Shown: piece by piece, positions 1 to 8,479 of the stretch | How positions within the stretch are numbered: position 1 is the first letter of the stretch | Layout: every line of letters starts with the position of its first letter | Source of the DNA: Pseudomonas putida S13.1.2 | GTDB lineage: Bacteria > Pseudomonadota > Gammaproteobacteria > Pseudomonadales > Pseudomonadaceae | Reading direction: 5' to 3' | DNA: 64,000 nt | NCBI RefSeq assembly: GCF_000498395.2 | Contig: NZ_CP010979.1 | Location: 2,356,001 to 2,420,000, forward strand | Program-made: the position numbers and the translations under genes | Notes under the pieces: model-generated | What the model was told of the DNA's origin: nothing | Databases searched by the model: none | Seen by the model: the letters and a program-made list of their open reading frames with translations, nothing else

Positions 1-846
1 TTCCGGGAAGTTCAGCGCCAGCAGCGCCGCCAGGGTGTTGGCCGGGGCGAACAAGGAAAGGGAAATGGTGTTGGCGTTGCCGACCAGCATGGCCAGCGCC
101 ATGGTTTCACCCAATGCACGGCCCAGGCCCAGCACCAGCGAACCAAAGATGCCGGTAGCCGCGGATGGCACCATCACCTTGAGGATGGCTTCCCAGTGGG
201 TAGTACCCATGCCGTAGGCAGCCTGTTTGGTTTTCATCGGTACGCTGGTCAGCGCATCCTGGGAAACGGCAGCGATGGTCGGCAGGATCATGATCGCCAG
301 TACCAGCGCTGCAGGCAGCAGGCCAGGCCCGCTCAGGGAGGTGCCGAAAAACGGGATCCAGCCCAGCTCGCTGTTCAACCAGGCGGTCAGCGGGCGAATC
401 GCCGGGATGACCACATAGATGCCCCACAGGCCGTAGACCACACTGGGGATGGCGGCGAGGAGTTCGACGATGGTGCGAAACACCGCGGCGAGCTTGGCAG
501 GGAGGAAATCCTGGGTCAGGAAAATGGCCATGCTGACGCCGAAGAAACCGGCAATCAACAGGGCGATGAATGCACTGTAAAGCGTGCCCCAGATCGCTGG
601 CAGAATACCGTACTTGCCTTGGTTGACATCCCATACGCTGCCGAACAGCACGTCAAAGCCGTGCTTTTCGATGCCGGGCAGTGCCTTGCGGCCGACTTCG
701 TAGACCAGCGCGACGACCAGCGCCAGCACCAGCACCACACCGATACGTGCAAGCGCACGGAAGGTGCGATCGACCAGAAAGTCTTTCGCAGACGGTGGCT
801 GGCACGCGGAGTCGGGGTTATCCGGTATGGCAAAAGGTGTGTTCAT
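1..846 (-). CDS. pstC: Phosphate ABC transporter permease PstC (3' end outside window)
   Basis: Inner-membrane permease of the high-affinity phosphate importer; with PstA it forms the channel driven by PstB. The frame is open from the ATG at 846 to the window edge (282 codons, MNTPFAIPDNPDSACQPPSA...), with no stop, so the last few dozen residues lie outside. Hydrophobic helices start near residue 30, and the permease EAA-like loop (VPMKTKQAAYGMGTTHWEAI) is near residues 215-235, followed by LGRALGETMA, typical of PstC. It lies 70 bp downstream of pstS on the same strand, so the order pstS-pstC fits a pst operon whose pstA and pstB would be to the left. No strong Shine-Dalgarno sequence is visible, so translation may depend on the upstream gene. 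Confidence 0.93.
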   Translation of the reverse strand, partial: MNTPFAIPDNPDSACQPPSAKDFLVDRTFRALARIGVVLVLALVVALVYEVGRKALPGIEKHGFDVLFGSVWDVNQGKYGILPAIWGTLYSAFIALLIAGFFGVSMAIFLTQDFLPAKLAAVFRTIVELLAAIPSVVYGLWGIYVVIPAIRPLTAWLNSELGWIPFFGTSLSGPGLLPAALVLAIMILPTIAAVSQDALTSVPMKTKQAAYGMGTTHWEAILKVMVPSAATGIFGSLVLGLGRALGETMALAMLVGNANTISLSLFAPANTLAALLALNFPE

Positions 847-916
847 TGGCGAGTTCCGGGACAAGGGACAAACACCCCCGGCATGGCTTCATGCCGATAC
901 CGGGAGCGCCTGGGTA

Positions 917-1948
917 TTACTGGATGTTGGCGGACGCTTTACGCACCTGGTCGACTACCGACGCAGGCAGCGGGATGTAACCCATCGAGTCGGCGATGGT
1001 CTGGCCTTTGGTCAGGCTGTACTCGACCATTTCGCGCATGGCCTTGGCTTTTTCCGGGTTGCCGTTGTCCTTGCGGAAGATCATCCAGGTGTAGGAAGTG
1101 ATCGGGTAGGACTTGGCACCGTCCGGGTCAGGCAGCCAGGCCACCAGGTTTTCCGGCATGTTCACCGCAGCCAGTGCTTCGGCACCGCTCTCTGCGTTTG
1201 GCACAACGTATTGGCCAGCCTTGTTCTGCAGCACGGCGAAGTCGACCTTGGCCAGCTTGGCGAAGCCGTATTCGATGTAGCCGATGGCGCCCGGGGTCTG
1301 GCGGACGGTGGCGGTTACGCCATCGTTCTTCGGCGACTTGATGAACTTGTCGGTGGCCGGCCAGTTGACGGTGTTGCCCTCACCCAGCCCTTGCTTGAAG
1401 TCGGCGTTGATGGCCGACAGGTGCTTGGTGAAGACCGCAGTGGTACCGCTGGAGTCCGCACGCACGACCACGGTGATCGGGGTAGCTGGCAGTTTCAGCT
1501 CAGGGTTGGCCGCGGCGATTTGCGGGTCGTTCCACTGGGTGATCTTGCCCAGGAAGATGTTGGAGTACACCTCGCGCGGCAGCTTCAGCCCTTTAGGGTT
1601 GCCCGGCAGGTTGTAGGCCAGGACGATTTCACCGGCGGTCATTGGCAGCAACTGCACGCCTTCGCCAACCTTGGCAATGTCTGCTTCGCTCATGGCCGAG
1701 TCGCTGGCGGCGAAGTCGACGGTCTTGTTCAGGAAGTCCTGAACGCCCGCCCCGCTGCCCTTGGACTGGTAGTCAACGGTGACGCCAGCAGTGTTCTTGC
1801 TGAAGTCCTTGAACCAGGTCAGGTAGATCGGTGCAGGGAAGCTGGCGCCGGAACCTGTCAGGCGAACGTTTTCTGCAGCAAAGGCTGCCGAAGTGGCGCA
1901 AAGGGAGACCGCAACGGCGAGTGCAGCAGACTTCATCAGGCGTTTCAT
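917..1948 (-). CDS. pstS: Periplasmic phosphate-binding protein PstS
   Basis: Periplasmic receptor that binds phosphate and delivers it to PstC/PstA. The 343-residue product begins with a clear Sec signal peptide (MKRLMKSAALAVAVSLCATS, cleavage after AAFA) and continues with the family motifs TGSGASFPAPIYLTWF, QSKGSGAGVQDF and RADSSGTTAVFTKHLS, whose serines, threonines and arginine hold the phosphate. The frame is open to 2053, but AAGGAG eight bases before 1948 and the signal peptide fix the start at 1948. A three-repeat Pho box lies just upstream, so PhoB control under phosphate starvation is expected. pstC follows. Confidence 0.95.
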   Translation of the reverse strand: MKRLMKSAALAVAVSLCATSAAFAAENVRLTGSGASFPAPIYLTWFKDFSKNTAGVTVDYQSKGSGAGVQDFLNKTVDFAASDSAMSEADIAKVGEGVQLLPMTAGEIVLAYNLPGNPKGLKLPREVYSNIFLGKITQWNDPQIAAANPELKLPATPITVVVRADSSGTTAVFTKHLSAINADFKQGLGEGNTVNWPATDKFIKSPKNDGVTATVRQTPGAIGYIEYGFAKLAKVDFAVLQNKAGQYVVPNAESGAEALAAVNMPENLVAWLPDPDGAKSYPITSYTWMIFRKDNGNPEKAKAMREMVEYSLTKGQTIADSMGYIPLPASVVDQVRKASANIQ

Positions 1949-1978
1949 CAAAAAGTGCTCCTTGTGATGGCCGGCACA

Positions 1979-2011
1979 CTTTGCATCAGCTGTGTTACAG
2001 CTTTGTGACTG
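1979..2011 (-). promoter_or_regulatory. Pho box (three 11-bp repeats) upstream of pstS
   Basis: Read on the minus strand, three consecutive 11-mers lie end to end: CAGTCACAAAG, CTGTAACACAG and CTGATGCAAAG. They follow the PhoB pattern of CTGTCAT-like heptamers separated by A-rich tetramers. The block ends about 30 bp before the pstS start. PhoB control of pst genes is established for the family; binding here is inferred. Confidence 0.72.
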
Positions 2012-2204
2012 TTGAGTGGCAGGCCGCACGGTAGAGCTTTTTGCCTGTGCCATGGCGCACAGACAAGCAGAAGCGCAAGGCCGAGCACATAGAGGCGAGT
2101 TAGGAAGACAGGGGTTTGTCGAAAGAAGAGGCCGAAGCCCGCGCCTGGGCCACCGTCAACAAACAGTGAAGCGCTGCGTGAACAAGGTTGAGGGCGCGAT
2201 GCCT

Positions 2205-2337
2205 GGCACCGGCTGTGCCGGTGTTCGCGGGTGAACCCGCTCCCACAGGGAATAGTGTCGCATTCAAGACCGGGCGTGTTGCCTGCGCGATCAGTGTGGG
2301 AGCGGGTTCACCCGCGAACACCGGCGTAGCCGGTGCC
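2205..2337. repeat. Inverted pair of P. putida-type REP sequences
   Basis: Two 43-base arms (2205-2247 and 2295-2337) are reverse complements with two mismatches, separated by 47 bases. Each contains the core GAGCGGGTTCACCCGCGAA. The same core recurs at 23137-23223. Such pairs (REPIN/BIME) are extragenic, non-coding and moved by RAYT transposases in pseudomonads; none is encoded in the window. Confidence 0.85.
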
Positions 2338-2378
2338 ATCAATAAAGATATCCCGTCCCTTACCTGGGCTTCACCGAA

Positions 2379-2606
2379 TCAGCCAATACCGACGATGCCC
2401 GCTTCATCGCCTTCCTGGCTGCGGTTGCGGCACGCACACTCGAACTCGGCCTGGGCCCGTGTGCCAAAGTTGAGGCTCAAGCGCATCTTTTCTTGTGTGT
2501 CGTAAAGGTCATAACCCTCCCCCAGTGCGGCCGGAAAGCCAAGGCGCCGAGGGTAAACCTCTCTGTTTATTGGCACTGCAGGAACCACAACGAAGCGCGT
2601 CTGCAT
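2379..2606 (-). CDS. Small hypothetical protein
   Basis: A 75-residue product starting MQTRFVVVPAVPINREVYPR, with no signal peptide or membrane segment and two cysteines near the C-terminus (ECACRN). I do not recognise a domain. Two in-frame ATG codons lie six bases apart; AGAGGG sits six bases before the second (2606) and directly abuts the first, so 2606 is the better start. It is followed by the REP pair and then pstS, with no clear functional link. The good ribosome site and ordinary composition argue for a real gene, but no homolog is certain from memory. Confidence 0.6.
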   Translation of the reverse strand: MQTRFVVVPAVPINREVYPRRLGFPAALGEGYDLYDTQEKMRLSLNFGTRAQAEFECACRNRSQEGDEAGIVGIG

Positions 2607-2950
2607 GATCATCCCTCTTCGGCAGTGCTTAAGTATTAGTACCGCTATGTGAATGCATCAAGATGACTCATGCAATATTTTGGTTCAGCCACCTGTCCTC
2701 GCGGTCATGAACGCGTAAAACCCCCACAGGCCGCGTCCACCTGCAAGGCTCGCTCATGGGCGGCGCCTCGATCTGCGGTAAACGATCAGTTGTGAACTGC
2801 CCCTTGTACAACATGGAGATAATGGCCTATTGCTAGTACCCTTTACTGCCCCCACGCTCATCAAGGCTCAAGTGATGGGGCCAATGCCTGGAACGGTACG
2901 CCTTGCGAATGCGGGAGCGGATACCACCTTCATCTAAGTAAGGGTACGAC
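2607..2950. other. Intergenic region without a recognisable gene
   Basis: This 344-base stretch between two divergent small genes is locally AT-rich around 2630-2680 and should hold both promoters. I see no convincing ORF, repeat or RNA hairpin. An AGGG seven bases before 2951 is the likely ribosome site of the next gene. Confidence 0.5.
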
Positions 2951-3607
2951 TTGAAACGCGTAACAGACCAAATATCAAAAAAGCAGATTTATCTGTTGTC
3001 CTTTGCCGCACAAGCGCCAGCCTGGTTCATCGTTTTTGCCGTAGTGTTTCCTCTTGCCTGGTATTTTTCCGGCAGTGGGCTGCTTGGGTTTGCATCGGGC
3101 GTCGGCTTGCCGGCTTTTTTAATCAGAAGGTCAGCAAACAAGCGAATAGAGCTGGCCAACCAGCTACTGGAGGAGGTTCACCATAAAACACTCGCCTCGC
3201 TTGGCAAGGTTGACTACTACCACTATGGGGCGGACGGTTCGCTCGCTGTTGATGTTGCAGCTGGGCAGCTGGCCTTCATCAAGGTATTGCCGACGATGGA
3301 GATCCTCGCCCCGATCGTCATTTCGGTCAGCGACATCATCGAGTTCTATTACTATGACCCTGGCATGACAACCACCAAGTATTACGGCAGAGACATCAGC
3401 ACCGCCCAAGAGGTGTTGATGGACAATCTTTCGCAAATGCACGAGCGCGCCAAAGTCAGGGGGCTGCACATCCAGGTAGACAATGTGCAGGCACCGAGAA
3501 TTGTAGTGACCATGACCGTGAAAGAAGCTGACCACTGGGTGCTGATTGTGAGAAAGCTGCTTGAACAATCGCTTGAGGTGACGAGCAGTCCTGTATTGGT
3601 TCCTTGA
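2951..3607 (+). CDS. Hypothetical membrane protein with TTG start
   Basis: A 218-residue protein that begins at a TTG codon (TTG AAA CGC), preceded by AGGG; no ATG or GTG is available nearby. Residues about 12-35 and 38-58 are two hydrophobic segments (AWFIVFAVVFPLAWYF, then LLGFASGVGLPAFLI). The rest is a soluble domain of about 155 residues with alternating beta-like stretches. This suggests an inner-membrane protein with a cytoplasmic C-terminal domain, but I do not recognise a family. Its codon use is less GC-biased than its neighbours (ATA, AAA, AGA codons), which may reflect horizontal acquisition. It stands alone, convergent with the hydratase-like gene. Confidence 0.75.
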   Translation: MKRVTDQISKKQIYLLSFAAQAPAWFIVFAVVFPLAWYFSGSGLLGFASGVGLPAFLIRRSANKRIELANQLLEEVHHKTLASLGKVDYYHYGADGSLAVDVAAGQLAFIKVLPTMEILAPIVISVSDIIEFYYYDPGMTTTKYYGRDISTAQEVLMDNLSQMHERAKVRGLHIQVDNVQAPRIVVTMTVKEADHWVLIVRKLLEQSLEVTSSPVLVP

Positions 3608-3709
3608 CCGGCCTACCCGCTCATTCTCCGCGCAGCAATACGCGCAAACCCAGGCATGTAATGCACTGACCAATCGCCGACACTTCGGCGATTGGTCGGC
3701 TTGCAGCGG

Positions 3710-4495
3710 TTACAGCGTGAAGGACAGCGCCTGGCCAAGAAACCTGGCGCTAACCTGATGGCCTTTTTGATTCAGGTCGAACGGCTGGCACATGGCCCCC
3801 GTGGTCACGAAATCACCTGCCTTCAAGGTCTGGCCACGTTCGGCAGCATGGGCATAAAGGTGGGCCAGCGACACCAGCGGGTCGGTCGCCGCATCGCCAG
3901 ACAAGCCACGTGCGCGTAATTCGCCATCTACGTACACCTCGGTGGTCTCGGCCAGGTCAGCCAGCAAGGGTACATTGATGCCTGCCCCGAGGCTGTTGCC
4001 CACTACCAGGGCTTCGAAGCCCACGTTGTCCGCCACGAAGCTTGGCCAGCCGACGCTCTTGCGATCGACGAAGCGTGAGCGCACCACTTCGAAGGTGACG
4101 CAGGTAGCGCGGATATCCTCGCTGGTCGGCAGCCGTCCGGCTTGCGGGGGGATATCACGGTCAAGCACGAAGGCGATCTCGCATTCGATGGTCACCGGCG
4201 TCACGGCCGGGAGCTCGATGTGTACACCCTCAGCGTGGCAGCGCTTTGCTTCCAACTGGCCGATCAGCGGTCGGGACAAATTGGCCGCACGCATGCCGGC
4301 GGGGCTGCCAACACCCAGCTTCCACCCGGCACGCTGGCCAGCGGCGGCGGCGAAAAACTGATCCTGGCTGTCATAGCCTTGTTTCAAGGTTTCGGGCCTG
4401 AGGCTGGCAGGCAGTTCCGTCAGCAAGTCACCGCTGCGCCAGTGCTGCAGCAACAGGGCCGCGGTACGTTGGGGTACGAAAAGCGAACTGTTCAT
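3710..4495 (-). CDS. FAH-superfamily 2-keto-4-pentenoate hydratase-like protein
   Basis: A 261-residue protein of the fumarylacetoacetase superfamily, closest in layout to the 2-oxopent-4-enoate / 2-oxo-hept-4-ene-dioate hydratases of meta-cleavage pathways, which add water to a 2-hydroxydienoate. The metal-binding pattern TIECEIAFVLDRDIP (Glu-x-Glu) is present, with a KLGVGSPAG-type loop earlier. The frame is open to 4528, but GAGGTC precedes the ATG at 4495 and the protein then starts MNSSLFVPQRTAALL. The two upstream genes on the same strand encode an MFS carrier and an iron alcohol dehydrogenase, separated by 256 bases containing a REP-like hairpin. No ring-cleavage dioxygenase is in the window, so the substrate is unknown. 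Confidence 0.8.
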   Translation of the reverse strand: MNSSLFVPQRTAALLLQHWRSGDLLTELPASLRPETLKQGYDSQDQFFAAAAGQRAGWKLGVGSPAGMRAANLSRPLIGQLEAKRCHAEGVHIELPAVTPVTIECEIAFVLDRDIPPQAGRLPTSEDIRATCVTFEVVRSRFVDRKSVGWPSFVADNVGFEALVVGNSLGAGINVPLLADLAETTEVYVDGELRARGLSGDAATDPLVSLAHLYAHAAERGQTLKAGDFVTTGAMCQPFDLNQKGHQVSARFLGQALSFTL

Positions 4496-4620
4496 CAAGA
4501 CCTCATGGAAATGGGCGATGCCGGGCAACAGATGCTAGGGCCTGAAATTGATAAGGATAAATATATTGTCATGATGCCTGGCATCACAAATTGTTATTAA
4601 CCTGCCTTATGCAACCCACT

Positions 4621-4735
4621 TGTAGGAGCGGCCTTGCGTCGCGATGGGGCGCGTAGCGGCCCCAGGATCTTAGCAACACATTCAGATCGTCGGGGCCGCT
4701 CTGCGGCCCGATCGCGACACAAGGCCGCTTCTACA
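4621..4735. repeat. REP-like inverted repeat
   Basis: Imperfect arms of about 50 bases, 4621-4670 (starting TGTAGGAGCGGCCTTGCGTC) and 4684-4735, face each other across 13 bases. It is a second, distinct REP family in this genome and could form a long hairpin at the end of the MFS transcript. Confidence 0.7.
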
Positions 4736-4750
4736 CAGGTGCTACGTAGG

Positions 4751-6094
4751 TCAACTGTCAGCAGAAACCGGCTGCTTCAGCAGCAGTACATAAGCCATCG
4801 CCGCCACCGCCGCCACCGCAGCACTGATCAGGAACGCCGAAGCAAACGACCCGGTCTGCTGGATGCTGAACCCGGTCACGATCGGTGCCACCGAGCCTGC
4901 CAGGTAGCCACCGAAGTTCTGGATCGAGCCAAACGAGGCCACGCGCTGGCTATCGACCACGGTGTTGGCAATCATCCAGGCGGTCGAGCTGGCCATGTTT
5001 ACGCTGAACAGTGCGCAGCACAGCAGCGCAACGCTGAGCATGAAGCCGCTGCCGAACGACAGCGGAACGGTAAATGCCGCCGCCGCGAACAACGCAGCCA
5101 CCACTACCCGCTTGCGGCTACCCAACACGCTGGCGCCGTTCTTCACCAGGCGGTCGCAGATGCGGCCCGCGACAATGGTGCCCAACGCGCCGAATACATA
5201 GGCCAGCGAAACCACCCAGGCCGTCTGGTAAAGGCTCAAGCCATGTTCGCGCTCGAAGTAGCCCGGCAGCCAGGTGAGGTGCAGCCACAGCATGTAGATC
5301 ACCCCCATGAAGCCCAGTACGGCGCCCCAGGTGCTCTTGTGGCGAAACAGCTCGGCCCAGGCCGCCAGTTGTGCCCGCAGGCTCGGCCTGGCGCTTGCCA
5401 CCGGCTGTTTATGAGCCTGGGTCGCCAGCAGTTGCTCACGCTCCTCGGCAGGCAGTTCGGCCAGGTAACGCGCCTTGCTTTTGTAGAAGGCAAACCAGCA
5501 GACGGCGACCAGGATGCCGAACACCCCGGTGACAATGAACATGCCGCGCCAGCCCCAGGTGATCATCAGCAGGGTCAGCAACGGTGGCGCCAGGCACGGC
5601 CCGATGCAGGTCGACGACAGCACGATGCCCGTCGGCGTGCCGCGCTTTTCGGCCTCGAACCACTCCGCCAGCGCTTTCGCCGCCGACGGGAACATCGGTG
5701 CCTCGCCAATCCCCAGCACCACCCTCAGCCCGATGAAGGCGGAAAAACTGTTGATCAGGCCCGACGCCGTCTGCGCCACCGACCAGCCCAGCAGTGCCGC
5801 CCCCAGGGAGATCTTGCTGCCCAGGCGGTCGATGATCATGCCCAGTGGGAGCTGCGAAAAGGCATACGCCAGTGAAAACGCCGACAGCAAAATGCCCATC
5901 TGTGACGGCGTGATGCCCATGTCGCGCTGGATGGACGTATTGGCGATCGACAGCGCACTGCGGTCGACGTAATTGATGATGCCGATCACCAGCAACAGGC
6001 TGACGGTGATGACCTGGTACTTTTTGAACGGGTTGGAGCTGGCGACCGCTTCCCCTGTGGGGGCAAGCTCGGCTTGCGCGTACTTGGTATTCAT
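4751..6094 (-). CDS. MFS transporter, anion:cation symporter (ACS) family
   Basis: A 447-residue, 12-helix major facilitator of the ACS type (phthalate, glucarate, galactonate permeases), probably a proton-coupled importer of an organic anion. Helix 1 and the following loop read LVIGIINYVDRSALSIANTS, with the family's NYVDR signature. The helix 2-3 loop has LPLGMIIDRLGSK and helix 4 has RVVLGIGEAPMFPSAAKA, typical of ACS members. A long cytoplasmic loop near residues 205-235 divides the two six-helix halves. It starts 46 bases after the iron alcohol dehydrogenase on the same strand, so co-transcription is likely. An AATAACAACAA motif lies 13 bases before the start, suggesting Crc/Hfq control. 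Confidence 0.9.
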   Translation of the reverse strand: MNTKYAQAELAPTGEAVASSNPFKKYQVITVSLLLVIGIINYVDRSALSIANTSIQRDMGITPSQMGILLSAFSLAYAFSQLPLGMIIDRLGSKISLGAALLGWSVAQTASGLINSFSAFIGLRVVLGIGEAPMFPSAAKALAEWFEAEKRGTPTGIVLSSTCIGPCLAPPLLTLLMITWGWRGMFIVTGVFGILVAVCWFAFYKSKARYLAELPAEEREQLLATQAHKQPVASARPSLRAQLAAWAELFRHKSTWGAVLGFMGVIYMLWLHLTWLPGYFEREHGLSLYQTAWVVSLAYVFGALGTIVAGRICDRLVKNGASVLGSRKRVVVAALFAAAAFTVPLSFGSGFMLSVALLCCALFSVNMASSTAWMIANTVVDSQRVASFGSIQNFGGYLAGSVAPIVTGFSIQQTGSFASAFLISAAVAAVAAMAYVLLLKQPVSADS

Positions 6095-6106
6095 GGGCGT
6101 TCACTT

Positions 6107-6117
6107 TTGTTGTTATT
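6107..6117 (-). promoter_or_regulatory. Crc/Hfq-type CA motif before the MFS gene
   Basis: Minus strand reads AATAACAACAA just upstream of the MFS start at 6094. It fits the AAnAAnAA consensus bound by Hfq/Crc near start codons of catabolite-repressed mRNAs in Pseudomonas. Function here is inferred. Confidence 0.5.
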
Positions 6118-6139
6118 GATTGAACAGCGGATTGGCGCC

Positions 6140-7282
6140 TTACATCGACGCTTCAAGCAACCACTGGTAGTCCTCGGCAGACGCCTCACGCGGGTTGGTC
6201 CGATGGCTGTGATCGGCCAACGCGCCCTGGATTATGCGTGGGAACTGCTCCTCGCTGACACCCAGTTCGCGCAGGCCGGTCGGCAGGCCCAACGCGCGGG
6301 TCATGTCGCGAATGGCCAGTTCGATCTGGCTTTCGTCTGCCAGCTCCATCGCCTGCGCGATACGCGCCATCTTGTGCTCGTTCAGCACGGTGTCGGCCTT
6401 GCGGTTGAAGGTGATGACAGCAGGCAGGAAAATCGCGTTGAGGGTGCCATGGTGCAGGCGCGGGTTGATCCCGCCCAAGGCATGGCTAAGGCTGTGCACA
6501 CAGCCCAGGCCCTTCTGGAAGGCCAGCGCACCTTGCAGCGAAGCGCTCATCATGTTGATACGCCCATCGAGGTTCTGCGGGTCTCGGGTCGCGCTTTCGA
6601 TGAAGCGCCAGGCGCGCCACAGGCCGTCCAGGGCGATGCCATCCGCAGGCGGGTTGAACGCCGGCGCCATGAAGGTTTCCAGGCAGTGGGCAATCGCATC
6701 CATGCCGGTGGCCGCAGTCAGTTGCGCTGGCAGGCCAAGGGTCAGCGCCGGGTCGCAGATGGCGGCCTTGGGCACCACATGGGGCGAGATCACACCCACC
6801 TTGCGCCCGTCGTCAAGAATCAGAATGGCGCCTCGCCCTACTTCGCTGCCCGTCCCGGCGGTGGTTGGCACAGCAATCACCGGCGCGGTTGCCGGCGTGA
6901 TTCGCGCCAGGCCACCCTCGATCACCGCAAAGCTTTTCAATGGCCCATCGTGCCTGGCACACACGGCCACACCTTTGGCCAGGTCGATCGCCGAGCCGCC
7001 GCCAATGGCAATGATGCCGTCACAGCCGCACTCCTTGAACATGGCCACGGCTTCACGCACCGCGGTCTCGTTGGGGTTGGGTGGCGTACCGTCATAGATC
7101 GGCAGTTGGGCAGCGCTGTCGGCAAAGGTGTTCAACGCCGTATCGACGATACCGGCAGCGCGCACGCCGCGGTCGGTCACGATCAAAGGTCTGGTTATAC
7201 CAATGCGCTCGCACTCGGCAGGCAAAAGGGCAATGGCGCCGATATCGAACTGGATCTGGGTGATGTAGTTGATCAGGGACAT
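6140..7282 (-). CDS. Iron-containing alcohol dehydrogenase
   Basis: A 380-residue group III NAD(P)-dependent alcohol dehydrogenase, full length for the family. The nucleotide-binding motif IAIGGGSAIDLAKGVA is near residues 94-109, and PTTAGTGSEVG follows near 138. The metal site is supplied by the D and H of TGMDAIAHCLE and the histidines of CVHSLSHALGG and HHGTLN. It resembles 4-hydroxybutyrate or lactaldehyde-type dehydrogenases, but the substrate cannot be read from sequence. AGGAG precedes the ATG, and AACAACAA lies 22 bases upstream. It is the first gene of a probable unit with the MFS carrier; a LysR regulator is divergent 142 bases away, a standard arrangement for a small catabolic module. 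Confidence 0.9.
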   Translation of the reverse strand: MSLINYITQIQFDIGAIALLPAECERIGITRPLIVTDRGVRAAGIVDTALNTFADSAAQLPIYDGTPPNPNETAVREAVAMFKECGCDGIIAIGGGSAIDLAKGVAVCARHDGPLKSFAVIEGGLARITPATAPVIAVPTTAGTGSEVGRGAILILDDGRKVGVISPHVVPKAAICDPALTLGLPAQLTAATGMDAIAHCLETFMAPAFNPPADGIALDGLWRAWRFIESATRDPQNLDGRINMMSASLQGALAFQKGLGCVHSLSHALGGINPRLHHGTLNAIFLPAVITFNRKADTVLNEHKMARIAQAMELADESQIELAIRDMTRALGLPTGLRELGVSEEQFPRIIQGALADHSHRTNPREASAEDYQWLLEASM

Positions 7283-7304
7283 AAGGCTCAGCAGGCTCCT
7301 GGCA

Positions 7305-7312
7305 TTGTTGTT
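7305..7312 (-). promoter_or_regulatory. Crc/Hfq-type CA motif before the alcohol dehydrogenase
   Basis: Minus strand AACAACAA upstream of the AGGAG ribosome site of the gene starting at 7282, matching the AAnAAnAA consensus. Regulation is inferred. Confidence 0.45.
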
Positions 7313-7382
7313 ATGGGCGGTTCAGCCGCACTGGATGCGACACCGTGCAGCGCCAGTATAGGAATGCGCGCCTGGCCATGGT

Positions 7383-7394
7383 ATTGAGAACAAT
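7383..7394. promoter_or_regulatory. Dyad in the alcohol dehydrogenase/LysR intergenic region
   Basis: ATTGAGAACAAT is a dyad (ATTG-N4-CAAT) in the 142-bp divergent spacer. A LysR regulator encoded alongside could use it as recognition site, but this is inference from position and symmetry only. Confidence 0.35.
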
Positions 7395-7424
7395 CCATAG
7401 CGGTATAACCAGGACGCATACCCG

Positions 7425-8363
7425 ATGACCCCATCACTTAACTCCATCATGTCCAGGCTGCATGCCCGCCACCTGCGCCTGCTCATCGAGCTGGACGAGC
7501 ACCGCTCGCTGCTGGGTGCAGCAGGCAGCGTCGGGCTTACCCAGCCCGGCGCCAGCAAGGCGCTGCAGGAAATCGAAACCACCTTCGGCACGGTGCTGTT
7601 CAACCGCACCAACCGCGGGCTGGAGCCCACTGCCGCCGGGCACTGCGCCATCCGCTACGCGCGCGTGGTGCAAACCGATATTTCCAACCTGCGCCATGAC
7701 CTGGATGCCATCCTGCGCGGTGTGGGCGGCCGGCTGGCGGTGGGCGCCATCATGGGCGCTGTGCCATTGCTGATGCGGGCCGTATCACAGCTGGCCAGTA
7801 TCCAGCCGCAGATGTCGTTCGAGATCATCGAAGACACCAGCCAGTCGCTGCTGGCACAGATCGAAAGCGGCCGGCTGGACATTGCCCTGTGCCGCACAAG
7901 CGTCAGCAATACGCCGCAGCTGTTTGCCAGCACCTTTGTCCAGGATGAGACGCTGGCGGTCATCGCCAATGTCGACCACCCGCTCAAACACGCCCAAACC
8001 GTCAGCCTTGCCGAATTGGCCGAAAGCCGCTGGATCGTATACCGGGCCAACATGCCAATGCGCGTGCAACTGGAGCGCGAGTTCCACGATGCCGGGCTGC
8101 GGTTCCCGCTGCACCTGGTTGAAACCACCTCGATCCTGGCGACCTTGTCGCTGCTGCAGGACCGCCCCGACTTCGTGGCGTTGGTGTCGATTGACGTGGC
8201 CCGGCAATGCGCGATGAACCAGCAAGTGCGCATGCTGCCCCTGGCCATGGGCTCGGTCAGCGACCCCTACGAACTGGTCACCCGCAAAGGCAGCCAGACG
8301 ACGCCGGCCATGGACACACTCACCCAACTGCTGTTGCAAGGGGGACAGCACAACAACAGTTAG
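7425..8363 (+). CDS. LysR-family transcriptional regulator
   Basis: A 312-residue regulator with an N-terminal winged helix-turn-helix (HRSLLGAAGSVGLTQPGASK, residues about 26-46) and a periplasmic-binding-like effector domain from about residue 100. The family usually activates a divergent gene in response to a pathway metabolite. It is divergent from the iron alcohol dehydrogenase, so that gene and the MFS carrier are the likely targets. ATG at 7425 follows AGGA at a longish distance; the ATG at 7449 is an alternative start. Confidence 0.9.
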   Translation: MTPSLNSIMSRLHARHLRLLIELDEHRSLLGAAGSVGLTQPGASKALQEIETTFGTVLFNRTNRGLEPTAAGHCAIRYARVVQTDISNLRHDLDAILRGVGGRLAVGAIMGAVPLLMRAVSQLASIQPQMSFEIIEDTSQSLLAQIESGRLDIALCRTSVSNTPQLFASTFVQDETLAVIANVDHPLKHAQTVSLAELAESRWIVYRANMPMRVQLEREFHDAGLRFPLHLVETTSILATLSLLQDRPDFVALVSIDVARQCAMNQQVRMLPLAMGSVSDPYELVTRKGSQTTPAMDTLTQLLLQGGQHNNS

Positions 8364-8430
8364 TTGTGTTTTCGGGCAGGAACAGCCCATCGCAGGCATC
8401 TAAAAGCCTGATTTTACTGGACTAAAACAT

Positions 8431-8446
8431 TGGCACAGCAGCTGCA
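8431..8446 (+). promoter_or_regulatory. Sigma-54 (RpoN) promoter of the sfnB-met operon
   Basis: TGGCACAGCAGCTGCA matches the -24/-12 consensus TGGCACG-N4-TTGCA at all but two positions. GG (8432-8433) and GC (8444-8445) have the required 10-bp separation. Transcription would start near 8457. That puts the ATG at 8447 upstream of the message and selects the ATG at 8480 for the first gene. Such promoters need an enhancer-binding activator such as SfnR; none is encoded nearby. Confidence 0.75.
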
Positions 8447-8479
8447 ATGCAAGGTCATCCGACTGCATTCGAGCTGCTC

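Noticed and set aside
764..2008. 414-codon plus-strand frame opposite pstS
   Set aside because: Antisense shadow of the certain pstS coding sequence; composition is that of reversed Pseudomonas codons, without ribosome site or known domain.
2188..2505. 105-codon plus-strand frame
   Set aside because: It translates the REP pair (note repeated FAGEPAPT) and overlaps the small gene on the other strand.
8393..8410. CAGGC/GCCTG inverted repeat after the LysR gene
   Set aside because: Could be a weak terminator or an activator site for the sigma-54 promoter, but five-base arms are too short to assign.
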